Shown here: one piece after another, positions 1 to 7,345 of the stretch
How the letters are laid out: every line of letters begins with the position of its first letter
Numbering within the stretch: the stretch's first letter is position 1
NCBI RefSeq assembly: GCF_012928505.1
Contig: NZ_JABBJN010000029.1
Coordinates: 1 to 64,000 of the forward strand
Source: Achromobacter sp. Bel
Lineage (GTDB): Bacteria; Pseudomonadota; Gammaproteobacteria; Burkholderiales; Burkholderiaceae_B
DNA length: 64,000 bases
Direction of reading: 5' to 3'
Translations under genes and position numbers: made by a program
Notes under the pieces: model-generated
The model's database searches: none
What the model saw: the letters and a program-made list of their open reading frames with translations, nothing else
What the model was told of the DNA's origin: nothing

Positions 1-1
1 A

Positions 2-712
2 CCCGTCGCGGCGCAAGCCGCTGTAACTGCGCCGCCCGCGGCCCCCTCCGAGGCCTCGATTCAGGTCGACAGGCACGCGGAAGCCAACAAGCAGGCGGAA
101 ACCCGAAAGCAGGCGGAAGCTGACCAGGAAACCGCCAAGGAACTTGCGAAGGAAGCGGCCAAGCTGGAGGCCATGCGCGCGGATGCGCTGGCCCGCGCGC
201 AGGCGCCCAAGCCTGTCCAGGCCTCGCGGCTGCCACCCATGCCCACGCCCTTGCCCCAGGCGCGCCAGCCGCTGCCCGCGGTGGACATCGCCGAATGGAC
301 CTTTGTCGAACCTGCCGTGGAAACCCGCCGCGAGCCCGCCAGCAACGTGCCGGTCAAGGCGGCTGACCCGTTCTCCGGCGCGCCGGCCCGAGCGGTTCAA
401 GAGACGCCGGCCGCCCCGGCCGCCCCGGCGGCCAAGCGTGCCACCACCCGCAGCCGCAGCGCCACCAAGACGGCCGCGGGCAAGGCCGGTGAACGCGAGG
501 CAGGCCGTACGTCGCAGGCCGCCGCGGCGGCTGCCGAACCGGCCAAGGCCGTGGCGGCGCCTGCGCCCCAAGCTGAAACGGCTTCCGATGCCGTTGCCAA
601 GCCGGCCGCCAAGACGGCAGGCAAGGCGCCGGCCAAGACGGCCAGCAAGACGGCGAGCAAGACTGCAACCCGGGCGCGCCAGCCGCGCAAGACGGCAGCC
701 TCGGAATCCTGA
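2..712 (+). CDS. C-terminal part of an Ala/Lys/Pro-rich protein (5' end outside window)
   Basis: The reading frame is open from the first bases of the window and stops at TGA 710-712, so the start lies upstream. The visible 236 residues have a short charged, coiled-coil-like stretch (repeated KQAE, AKE, AKLEA), then a Pro-rich linker, then a tail of KTA, KTASKTA and ARQPRKTA units. Such basic, Ala-rich tails occur on DNA- or RNA-binding proteins and on some phasins. No enzymatic domain is visible, so I do not assign a function. Codon use matches the neighbours. Confidence 0.6.
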   Translation, partial: PVAAQAAVTAPPAAPSEASIQVDRHAEANKQAETRKQAEADQETAKELAKEAAKLEAMRADALARAQAPKPVQASRLPPMPTPLPQARQPLPAVDIAEWTFVEPAVETRREPASNVPVKAADPFSGAPARAVQETPAAPAAPAAKRATTRSRSATKTAAGKAGEREAGRTSQAAAAAAEPAKAVAAPAPQAETASDAVAKPAAKTAGKAPAKTASKTASKTATRARQPRKTAASES

Positions 713-724
713 GGCGCGGCCGGT

Positions 725-1519
725 TCAGATCGCCGGGCTGCGATAGCGGCCCGGCGTGACACCCAATTCGCGTTTGAACATGGCGATGAACGCGCTGACA
801 TTGTCGTAGCCCAGATCCAGCGCTACGGTCGTGACCGGCGCGCCTGCCGCCAACATTTCCTGCGCCCGCATCAATCGGACTTGCTGCCGCCAAGCGCCAA
901 GCGTCATGCCGGTTTCCGCCAGGAAGCGGCGCGCCAGCGTCCGCGGCGCCATGCCGATGGTCTTGGCCCAGGCGTCCAGCTGGCGCGTGTCGGACGGTTC
1001 GTCCGATAGCGCCAACGCCAGACGCCGCAGCCGGCTGTCGCGCGGCAGGACCAGTGCTGCGCCTGCTGGCGGCAACGTGCGGATTTCTTCCCGGATCAAT
1101 GCCTCGATGTGGCGCCGCGCCGTGTCGGGCGCGCCGTCCTCCCACGACGCGGCGCGGTCCACGGCGGCCACCAGCAAGGCGGAGGCCCGTAGCAGGCTGG
1201 GCGAAGCCGGCAGTCCGGCGCAGGCGGCCGCGCTCAGGTAGGCGCTGTAGCCAGCATATGGGCCATGGGAGCGCAGGCCGTGCGGTTGGTCGGGCGGAAT
1301 CCAGACGGCATGCATCGACGGCACCACCCACTGCAAGTCGCCCGCGTAGACGGTCAACAACCCCTGATAGGCGCCCAGCAGTTGCCCGCGCGCATGCCGA
1401 TGCATGGCCGTGTCGCGCAGTGCGCCGTCCACGCGGCGGATGGCGATCAACCGGGGGCCGCGCTGTGACCGGGCGCGTTCGGGCGCAAGCAAGGGCAGGG
1501 GGGAAGCCGAAGGGTCCAT
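725..1519 (-). CDS. AraC family transcriptional regulator
   Basis: A 264-residue cytoplasmic regulator. An N-terminal cupin-type sensing domain contains HRHARGQLLGAYQG and WVVPSMHAVWIPP, typical of AraC proteins with the AraC_binding fold. A C-terminal double helix-turn-helix (about residues 165-260) contains the family signatures GMAPRTLARRF and VALDLGYDNVSAFIAMFKRELGVTPGRYR. I chose the ATG at 1517-1519 (MDPSAS); a GTG further upstream would add 36 basic residues with no match to the family. It is divergent from the small gene at 1618, which is a possible target. Confidence 0.9.
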   Translation of the reverse strand: MDPSASPLPLLAPERARSQRGPRLIAIRRVDGALRDTAMHRHARGQLLGAYQGLLTVYAGDLQWVVPSMHAVWIPPDQPHGLRSHGPYAGYSAYLSAAACAGLPASPSLLRASALLVAAVDRAASWEDGAPDTARRHIEALIREEIRTLPPAGAALVLPRDSRLRRLALALSDEPSDTRQLDAWAKTIGMAPRTLARRFLAETGMTLGAWRQQVRLMRAQEMLAAGAPVTTVALDLGYDNVSAFIAMFKRELGVTPGRYRSPAI

Positions 1520-1617
1520 ATGGCCGAAATACCGTATCGATAGGCGTAAACGCCGCAGAATTGCCAGGCGGGGACGTCTATCGTAGCGCTTGTGTCCCAC
1601 ATAGTCAGGAGCGACAG

Positions 1618-1959
1618 ATGCAAGCACAGGACGTTTTGCCGGATGGCATGGATCAAGGAAACTTCAACGGCGTTGCCGTGCGCAAGGGCACGGTGGGCGC
1701 CTTTCTGGCGAACGCGCGGGTGTGCCTGGACGCTTCGGCCACGCCGCAGGCCGTCGTGGCGGCCCGGCGGGATATCCGGGACGCGCTGCCGGCGCTGCGC
1801 GCGCTGGGGCTGTTCGACATCCTGCAAGTCCGGGATGCCGGGCTGCGCGCCTGGGTGCGGGAGGCAGAAGCAGATGCAGAAGCCGGAACGGAACCCGGCC
1901 GGCGCCAAGGCGGTCAGGCATCAGGCGCCGGGCAGGTGCGCGGGCCCGGTGGTCTATGA
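1618..1959 (+). CDS. Small conserved-looking hypothetical protein
   Basis: A 113-residue protein starting at ATG 1618, with an AGGAG ribosome site 7 bases upstream (TCAGGAGCGACAG). The first 75 residues look structured (GNFNGVAVRKGTVGAFLANAR, then two helices ending ALGLFDILQVRDAGLRAWV). The last 35 residues are Gly/Ala/Arg-rich and low complexity. No signal peptide or membrane segment is seen. Its 98-bp divergent spacing from the AraC gene suggests control by that regulator. I do not recognise the family. Confidence 0.65.
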   Translation: MQAQDVLPDGMDQGNFNGVAVRKGTVGAFLANARVCLDASATPQAVVAARRDIRDALPALRALGLFDILQVRDAGLRAWVREAEADAEAGTEPGRRQGGQASGAGQVRGPGGL

Positions 1960-2025
1960 TGCCTCGTTTTGAACCTGTGCCGCATCCTGCGGCCCGCCTT
2001 TGGCGTCCTGCCCGCCGGATTCTCC

Positions 2026-2532
2026 ATGCAATACGTACTGATCAGTTCCTGTCTGTTGGGCAACCCCGTGCGCTACGATGGGCGCGGCGTGCCCAATGGC
2101 GACGCCGTGTTGGCGCGGTGGCTGGCTGAAGGCCGCGTCGTGCCGGTCTGTCCGGAAGTGGCGGGCGGCATGCCCATCCCCCGGCCGCCCGCGGAGATCG
2201 AACCCGGCAGGCTTGCCGCCGCCGTGCTGGACGCGGGGGCGCGGGTCGTGGCGGTGACGGGCGAGGACGTCACGCTTCCGTTCGTGCACGGCGCGCAGGC
2301 GGCGTTGGCGGCTGCGCGGGAACGCGGCATCCGCGTGGCGGTGCTGAAGGAAGGAAGCCCGTCCTGCGGCAGCGGCTATGTGTATGACGGCCATTTCGTG
2401 GGCCGCCGTCAGCCGGGCGTGGGGGTGACGGCGGAATTGCTGACCCGCGCGGGCTTGCGGGTCTTCAGTGAAAAGCAATGGGCCGAGGCCGAGGCCTGTC
2501 TGGTGGAATGCGAGGCGCGGCATGTGGATTAG
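2026..2532 (+). CDS. DUF523 family protein
   Basis: A 168-residue protein of the DUF523 family, recognised from the N-terminal YVLISSCLLGNPVRYDG and the later VAVLKEGSPSCGSGYVYDG. Conserved cysteines sit in both motifs. The family's biochemical role is not established; some members are fused to the YbgA domain, which is absent here. I chose ATG 2026 because the family begins at this point; an upstream in-frame start would add 19 residues. The 3' end overlaps the next gene by 11 bp, suggesting coupled translation. Confidence 0.85.
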   Translation: MQYVLISSCLLGNPVRYDGRGVPNGDAVLARWLAEGRVVPVCPEVAGGMPIPRPPAEIEPGRLAAAVLDAGARVVAVTGEDVTLPFVHGAQAALAAARERGIRVAVLKEGSPSCGSGYVYDGHFVGRRQPGVGVTAELLTRAGLRVFSEKQWAEAEACLVECEARHVD

Positions 2533-2854
2533 CGCAGGCGCATTGATGTTGGCGCTGTTGGCGGCTGCGGCATTCGCCTGGCGTGCCGGCCCGCGTTCCG
2601 CCCGGTCCGTTCCGGGGGCGCGAGTCCGCCGGTGGCCGGCACGTATCGCCGCGGCGCTGCTCCTGCCGTTGTCCGCCTTCTTCTTCTATGCCTGGTACGC
2701 GTTCTACTGGAAGTGGGATTTCAACGAACTGGGCCGCTACTACGATCCCGTCGACCAGGTGGTCTACACGTCGTCCGGCTTCGTCTGGGTGGTGCCGGCG
2801 GGCCTGCTGCTGGCTGCCGGGCTGCTCTGCGCCTGGCGCGGCTGGCGGCGCTGA
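2522..2854 (+). CDS. Small inner-membrane protein
   Basis: A 110-residue protein beginning inside the end of the DUF523 gene. It has three hydrophobic segments: residues about 2-20 (WISAGALMLALLAAAAFAW), about 41-60 (IAAALLLPLSAFFFYAWYAF), and about 86-104 near the C-terminus (VWVVPAGLLLAAGLLCAW). A polar loop rich in aromatic and acidic residues (WDFNELGRYYDPVDQ) lies between the last two. The overlap with DUF523 suggests co-expression. The family is not recognised. Confidence 0.7.
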   Translation: MWISAGALMLALLAAAAFAWRAGPRSARSVPGARVRRWPARIAAALLLPLSAFFFYAWYAFYWKWDFNELGRYYDPVDQVVYTSSGFVWVVPAGLLLAAGLLCAWRGWRR

Positions 2855-2876
2855 ACCCGCCCGGCGCCTGGGGCGG

Positions 2877-3854
2877 TCATTCGCTGCGGATGTTCGCCGC
2901 CTTGACGATCTTGCCGTTGTCGGCGTATTCCCGCCGTACCTGTTCGGCGAACTGCTCGACACTGCCGGGCGACATGATGTTCAACGCGTCGGTCAGCGGT
3001 TTGCTGATGTCGGGCAGGGCGGCCACCTTGTTGATCACGGTGTTCATGCGTTGGCGGAATTCGGTGCTGGAGGTGCCGGGCGCGAAGAAGCCGAAGGTGG
3101 ATGTCATGTTGGCCATCGGATAGCCCAGTTCCGCGAAAGTCGGCGCGTCGGGCCGTCCAGGCAAGCGGGCCGGCGACCCCACCGCCAGCAGTTTGAGCTT
3201 GCCTTCATCGATCAGCGTGTTGACGGGAGCCGACGCGTTGACCAGCATCAGGGTGAACTGGCCGCCCAGGGCATCGGGCACCATCTGGGCCATGCCCTTG
3301 TACGGCACGTGCGTGATGCGCACCTTGGCCTGACCGTTGATCTGCTCCAGCATCAGATGTCCCAGCGACCCGACGCCGGCCGTCGCCAGTGACAGCCCGT
3401 CAGGGTCCGCCTTGGCCTGGACCAGCATGTCCTTGAAATCCTTGCCCGTGAACTTCGGGCCGCCCACCAGGTACACCGGCGAATACATGACGGCGGCCAC
3501 CGGCGCCAGGTCCTTTAACGGGTCATACAGCGTCTTCATTACGTGAGGCGACAGGGTCACCGGGCTGACGGCGGTAAAGCCCAACGTGCTCTCGTCGTGG
3601 GCGCGGGCCACCGCGTTCATGCCGATCATGCCGCCCGCGCCGCCGCGGTTTTCAACGACGACAGGCCGGCCGAGTTCGGCGGCAAGCTTTTGCGCAAAGG
3701 CGCGCGCGGTGTTGTCGACGATGCCGCCCGCGCCATACGGCACCACGATGGTCAGCGCTTGCGACTTGGCGTCGGTTTGGGCGTGGACGGCGAACGAGGC
3801 GGCGCAGATCGCGCTGAATGCGCAAAGGCCGGCGAACCGTTTGAAGTCGAGCAT
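2877..3854 (-). CDS. Bug-family tripartite tricarboxylate transporter substrate-binding protein
   Basis: A 325-residue periplasmic solute-binding protein of the Bug/TctC family, which captures carboxylates or related small molecules. The N-terminus is a signal peptide ending about residue 26 (AVHAQ). Family hallmarks are IVVPYGAGGIVDNTARAFA, VVVENRGGAGGMIG and ITHVPYKGMAQM. No TctA/TctB permease gene is adjacent, as is common for the expanded Bug sets of Bordetella and Achromobacter, so its transporter partner is unknown. It is downstream of, and in the same orientation as, the Gly-rich gene at 3985, with a 130-bp gap. Confidence 0.92.
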   Translation of the reverse strand: MLDFKRFAGLCAFSAICAASFAVHAQTDAKSQALTIVVPYGAGGIVDNTARAFAQKLAAELGRPVVVENRGGAGGMIGMNAVARAHDESTLGFTAVSPVTLSPHVMKTLYDPLKDLAPVAAVMYSPVYLVGGPKFTGKDFKDMLVQAKADPDGLSLATAGVGSLGHLMLEQINGQAKVRITHVPYKGMAQMVPDALGGQFTLMLVNASAPVNTLIDEGKLKLLAVGSPARLPGRPDAPTFAELGYPMANMTSTFGFFAPGTSSTEFRQRMNTVINKVAALPDISKPLTDALNIMSPGSVEQFAEQVRREYADNGKIVKAANIRSE

Positions 3855-3984
3855 GGCTTCCCCTTGATGCCCGGCGCCGCATTGGGCGGCCGCGCGTTCT
3901 GGCGGCCATCAAATGCGGCGCGCCGGCATGCAGTGTGTGCAGGTCGGCGCGTCGGGGCAATGGGGAATATCCGGGGTTGCGGCG

Positions 3985-4581
3985 TCAGTTGGCGCGGTAG
4001 CCGCGGCTGGTCATGCAGGAATCCAGGGCATGGTTGTAGGAATCCACCATGACTTGCGTGGTCCATTGCGAGATGGTGGCCGGGTCGTAGCCGCTTTGGT
4101 TCATGGCCCAGCGCTGGCAATCGGTGGTGGCGTTCGCCTGCGCCTGATTGACCTTCGGCGCGGCGTCGTACTGCACCGGCGCATACTGCGGCTGCGGCTG
4201 CGCATAGGCGACAGGCGGCGCGGCATAGACCGGGGGCGCTTCGTACACCGGCGCGGCGTACACGGGCGGGCTGGTATAGGCCACCCCGGGCGAGGCGTAA
4301 ATGCCGGTCTGCGCGTAGGTCGGACCGGAATCCGCCGCCAGCAGCAAGCCGACGGCCGCCAGGGCGAACGCGCCGCCCACCCACCAACCGGCCGAGCTGC
4401 TGCCGCCGCCATGGTGGTGGTAGCCACCGCCACCGTGATAGCCGTTGTTATAGCCGCCGTGATAGCCACCGCCGCCGTAACCGCCACCGCCCCAGCCACC
4501 GCGTCCGCCCGCCATCACGGGGGCGCTTGCCACGGCGAGCGCCAGCGCCACGACTACCATCCGGGCTGTAAACCGTTTCAT
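3985..4581 (-). CDS. Secreted Gly/His/Tyr-rich protein with C-terminal Cys motif
   Basis: A 198-residue exported protein. Residues 1-24 are a signal peptide (MKRFTARM...SAPVMA). Next is a Gly-rich tract of GGGYGG, GGYHGG and GYHHH units, a single hydrophobic segment (WWVGGAFALAAVGLLLAA), a Pro/Tyr/Ala-rich linker of VYAAP repeats, and a C-terminal domain of about 45 residues with the pattern C-x2-W-A...G-Y-D-P...C-x3-RGY. From memory, this tail resembles one on proteobacterial glycine-zipper envelope proteins; this is not certain. I chose ATG 4579-4581 because the signal peptide begins there. Confidence 0.75.
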   Translation of the reverse strand: MKRFTARMVVVALALAVASAPVMAGGRGGWGGGGYGGGGYHGGYNNGYHGGGGYHHHGGGSSSAGWWVGGAFALAAVGLLLAADSGPTYAQTGIYASPGVAYTSPPVYAAPVYEAPPVYAAPPVAYAQPQPQYAPVQYDAAPKVNQAQANATTDCQRWAMNQSGYDPATISQWTTQVMVDSYNHALDSCMTSRGYRAN

Positions 4582-4700
4582 GATCTTGCTCCTGATTCGC
4601 CTGAAACCGGCCCATTGCAAGGGCCCAAGGCGATAGCGTCACTTTACTGCTGCGCGAGCACCAAAGGTTGTTGCAAAAGCTACGGGTATTTCAACTGACT

Positions 4701-5132
4701 TCAGGGTTTGTCGCAGGAGCGCGACAGACCCGGTTGCAGCCGCAGCACAAGATTGTCGTCAAATCGCGACGCTACGGTGTGCAGGGTTTCGTAAGTCTCG
4801 TAACCCTGCTTCTCGACGCACCAGTTCCAGAAATACGATTCGGATCCGTGCAGCATCATCGATTCGACGCGCCATTCCGATTGCGAGACGAAGCGCGCAA
4901 TACCGTTGGCCGCTGTCTGGGTTTCTTGGCGCGAACGCTCTCTGCCATAGGGATAGGAGCTGGAAATGAGGACGACACGCGCATCCGCCAGCGGTTGTGA
5001 TTGCGGGTCCTGTACGGTGGCGCGCGCCGACGGTTGCAGCGTCTTATAAACGGGATAAGGCACGCAAGCGCTAAGGGTGGCGGCAAGCGCGGTGGGCAGT
5101 ACAAACTGCAATAAGCGTAACGAAGCCGACAT
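4701..5132 (-). CDS. Putative outer-membrane or periplasmic lipoprotein
   Basis: A 143-residue protein with a lipoprotein signal: MSASLRLLQFVLPTALAATLSAC, with lipobox LSAC and the modified Cys at residue 23. The mature part contains ATVQDPQSQPLADARVVLISSSYPYGRERS and a C-terminal WCVEKQGYETYETL stretch. This could be a carboxypeptidase-regulatory-like beta-sandwich (weak inference). An in-frame start at 5174 would add 14 residues ahead of the signal and is less likely. It is divergent from the TetR gene at 5196. Confidence 0.75.
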   Translation of the reverse strand: MSASLRLLQFVLPTALAATLSACVPYPVYKTLQPSARATVQDPQSQPLADARVVLISSSYPYGRERSRQETQTAANGIARFVSQSEWRVESMMLHGSESYFWNWCVEKQGYETYETLHTVASRFDDNLVLRLQPGLSRSCDKP

Positions 5133-5195
5133 CGGGTGGGGAGCGGTCCTTTTGAAGTAGTGGCGAAAAGCCATGAACGGTAGTACTTTCTCGCG

Positions 5196-5846
5196 ATGAT
5201 TACGGCACGACCCTCTTCTTTATTGCAAGACAAGCGGCTCACGAAAGGTGAACGCACTCGGTTACAGCTTCTGCAGGTCGCCGCGGCGGAGTTCGCCGAG
5301 CGTGGATTCCAGCAAACGCGGATCAGCGACATCGTCGCGCGCGCCGGCGTGACTCAACCTGTCTTTTATCAATACTTCTCAAGCAAGCAAGCGGCCTACG
5401 ACGAACTGGTCGGCATGTTCGCGCAGCGCTTGCGGCAGGCCATCACCCTGGCGCGTTTGCCTGCCGACCTGGACGGCACGCAAATGTCGGACCGAATCTG
5501 CCGTGGCGTCCGCGGCCTGCTTGCCATCTTGCAGGAAGATCCCAACCTGACCCGCATCGGCTTTTTCCAGGTGGCCGCGGCTGAAGCGCTGAAGGATGAA
5601 CTGGTGGCGATGATCGCCGACAACGTTCGCGCCGAGCAGCAGGCGGGGCTGTTCCGGGAGGCGATTCCGGCCGACTGGTTCGCGCAGTCGCTGATGGGCA
5701 TCATTGAACGCTTCACGCGCCAACTGCCGGACGCCGCGCAGCAGCAGGCGTTGGCGGAATTCATCACTGACCTGCTGCTGGACGGCATACGGGAGCCCGA
5801 TCCGGATCGCCGCCCCGGCCGGCAACCGCCACGCCAAGCCTCCTAG
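5196..5846 (+). CDS. TetR/AcrR family transcriptional regulator
   Basis: A 216-residue repressor-type protein. The N-terminal TetR DNA-binding domain (about residues 17-65) carries RTRLQLLQVAAAEFAERGFQQTRISDIVARAGVTQPVFYQYFSSK, where VTQPVFYQYF is the recognition helix. The C-terminal all-helical ligand domain lacks recognisable specificity. It is divergent from the lipoprotein gene; the 63-bp gap between the starts is the likely operator region. A strong hairpin terminator overlaps its stop codon. Confidence 0.9.
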   Translation: MITARPSSLLQDKRLTKGERTRLQLLQVAAAEFAERGFQQTRISDIVARAGVTQPVFYQYFSSKQAAYDELVGMFAQRLRQAITLARLPADLDGTQMSDRICRGVRGLLAILQEDPNLTRIGFFQVAAAEALKDELVAMIADNVRAEQQAGLFREAIPADWFAQSLMGIIERFTRQLPDAAQQQALAEFITDLLLDGIREPDPDRRPGRQPPRQAS

Positions 5847-5863
5847 CCGGAGGCTTTTTTTTT
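5837..5863 (+). terminator. Rho-independent terminator of the TetR gene
   Basis: A perfect 7-bp stem, AGCCTCC (5837-5843) with GGAGGCT (5849-5855), and a 5-nt loop are followed by an uninterrupted run of T (5855-5863). The TetR stop codon TAG (5844-5846) lies in the loop region, so transcription ends right at the gene end. Confidence 0.9.
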
Positions 5864-5954
5864 GACGCTTGCGACGGGCTGCCGGGGCGACTCGACCCGC
5901 GCGTCAGAAGCCGCCACGAGCTTGCCGGCGGCCTCCCTGTCCGCCCCGGTCCGC

Positions 5955-6350
5955 TCACGCCCAGGTTTCGTGCAGATGTGCCCACTGCGGCTGGCCATCG
6001 GCGCCGGCCGTGAACAGGACGGTGGCGCGCCGCTGGGTCGCGCCGGTGCGCCAGGTGTGCCGTTCGCGGTAGCTCAGCAGCACCGAGACCCCGTCCGCAT
6101 GCCGCACCGCCATCTCGTCGATGTCGATCTTCAGGTCCGTCCGCGCGCCGCGCAGGCTGGCGAACAAGGCGGGCAGCGCATTCCCGGCCAGGCGTTGGCC
6201 GTCGGTGGTGATCATCGTGAAGCCAGGCGCAAAGCGCGACAACAGGTCAGCCAGGACGGGGTCCGGCGCGTCGGGCTGGCCGATCCATTGTTCAATCAGG
6301 GCGTGGGCGTCCAGCGTCAGGCGCAGGCAAGAGGTAGGCAGGTCCGTCAT
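5955..6350 (-). CDS. NTF2-like (SnoaL/DUF4440-type) protein
   Basis: A 131-residue cytoplasmic protein. The pattern LDAHALIEQWIGQ...FAPGFTMITTDGQRLAGNALPALFASLRGARTDLKIDIDEMAV...RRATVLFTAGADGQPQWAHLHETW fits the cone-shaped NTF2-like fold of DUF4440/SnoaL proteins: an N-terminal helix, a central short hairpin, and a final TVLF...WAHLHETW strand pair. These act as ligand-binding or small isomerase domains; no catalytic identity can be read here. The ATG at 6350 was chosen; an in-frame TTG at 6368 is possible. It is divergent from the LysR gene, which may regulate it. Confidence 0.75.
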   Translation of the reverse strand: MTDLPTSCLRLTLDAHALIEQWIGQPDAPDPVLADLLSRFAPGFTMITTDGQRLAGNALPALFASLRGARTDLKIDIDEMAVRHADGVSVLLSYRERHTWRTGATQRRATVLFTAGADGQPQWAHLHETWA

Positions 6351-6411
6351 GGGGGGCTTCAAAGACAATAAGGAGCGCCATTCTAGGCAGGCCGACGTTC
6401 CAAAAAAAGAC

Positions 6412-6434
6412 CGAACGCATCGATATACTGTTCG
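6412..6434. promoter_or_regulatory. Candidate operator/promoter between NTF2-like and LysR genes
   Basis: Inverted arms CGAAC (6412-6416) and GTTCG (6430-6434) flank a 13-bp AT-rich centre containing TATACT (6424-6429). Outside the arms are an A-tract and a T-tract, so the whole element is quasi-symmetric. Its position in the 110-bp divergent gap suits a LysR binding site. Found by eye only. Confidence 0.4.
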
Positions 6435-6460
6435 TATTTTTTTGACAATGGAGTCGTCCC

Positions 6461-7345
6461 GTGATCAACCTGAATCGTCTGGGGATGTTCGTCGCGGTCG
6501 TTGAAGCCGGCTCGTTCACGGCGGCTGCCGACACGCTGGGCACGACCAAAGCCGTCGTCAGCTTCAACGTCAAGCTGCTGGAGCAAGAGCTGGGGGTGGC
6601 GCTGTTGACCCGCAGCACCCGACGGCTGGCGCTGACCGAGGCCGGCGAAGGCTTCCATGCGGCGTGCGCGCACCTGCTGCGCGATGCCGACGCGGCCGTG
6701 GATCAGGCGCGGTCGGGGCAGACCACCCTGTCCGGCAGCCTGCGCGTGACCGCCACCGTGGATTACGGTAACCGTATCGTGGCGCCGGCCCTGGCGGCTT
6801 TCGCGCGGCGGCATCCTGCGTTGCGGGTCAGTTACCAGGCCAGTTCCGCGCACGCCGACCTGATCGGGGACCGGCTGGATCTGGCGATCCGTGTGGGGAC
6901 GCTGGCGGACTCCAGCTATCGCGCGACGCCGATCGGTCAATTCAAACTTCTGCTTGTTGCCAGCCCGGCATTGCTGGCGGAGCACGGCGCGCCGCGCACG
7001 CCCGAGGCCCTGGCGGCCATGCCCTGGTTGGCCAACCGTCCGGGGCGCAGCGCCCAGTGGCGCCTGACCGATGGCAAGGGGCGAGAGCACGCGCTACGCG
7101 TCGCGCCTGTCGCGCATGCGGACACGGCGTCGGCGCTGCTGGCGTTTGCCGAAGCGGGGTGCGGCGTGGCCGCGTTGCCGGATTGGCTGCTGGAAGAACC
7201 CTTGGCGCGGGGCGCCGTGCGGCGGGTGCTGCCGTCGTACTCGCTGCCGCCCCAACAGGTGTTCGCGGTCTATCCGGACACCCGCCATGTCAGCGCCAAG
7301 GTCCGGCGCTTCATCGATTTCTTGCGGGAGCCGGAACGGCCTTAA
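6461..7345 (+). CDS. LysR family transcriptional regulator
   Basis: A 294-residue LysR protein with an N-terminal winged HTH (residues about 3-62: LNRLGMFVAVVEAGSFTAAADTLGTTKAVVSFNVKLLEQELGVALLTRSTRRLALTEAG) and a C-terminal effector domain starting near residue 90. The start is a GTG at 6461 with GGAG 8 bases upstream. Likely target: the divergent NTF2-like gene. The 3' end shares the tetranucleotide TTAA (7342-7345) with the M20 peptidase gene on the other strand, giving both stop codons. Confidence 0.92.
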   Translation: MINLNRLGMFVAVVEAGSFTAAADTLGTTKAVVSFNVKLLEQELGVALLTRSTRRLALTEAGEGFHAACAHLLRDADAAVDQARSGQTTLSGSLRVTATVDYGNRIVAPALAAFARRHPALRVSYQASSAHADLIGDRLDLAIRVGTLADSSYRATPIGQFKLLLVASPALLAEHGAPRTPEALAAMPWLANRPGRSAQWRLTDGKGREHALRVAPVAHADTASALLAFAEAGCGVAALPDWLLEEPLARGAVRRVLPSYSLPPQQVFAVYPDTRHVSAKVRRFIDFLREPERP

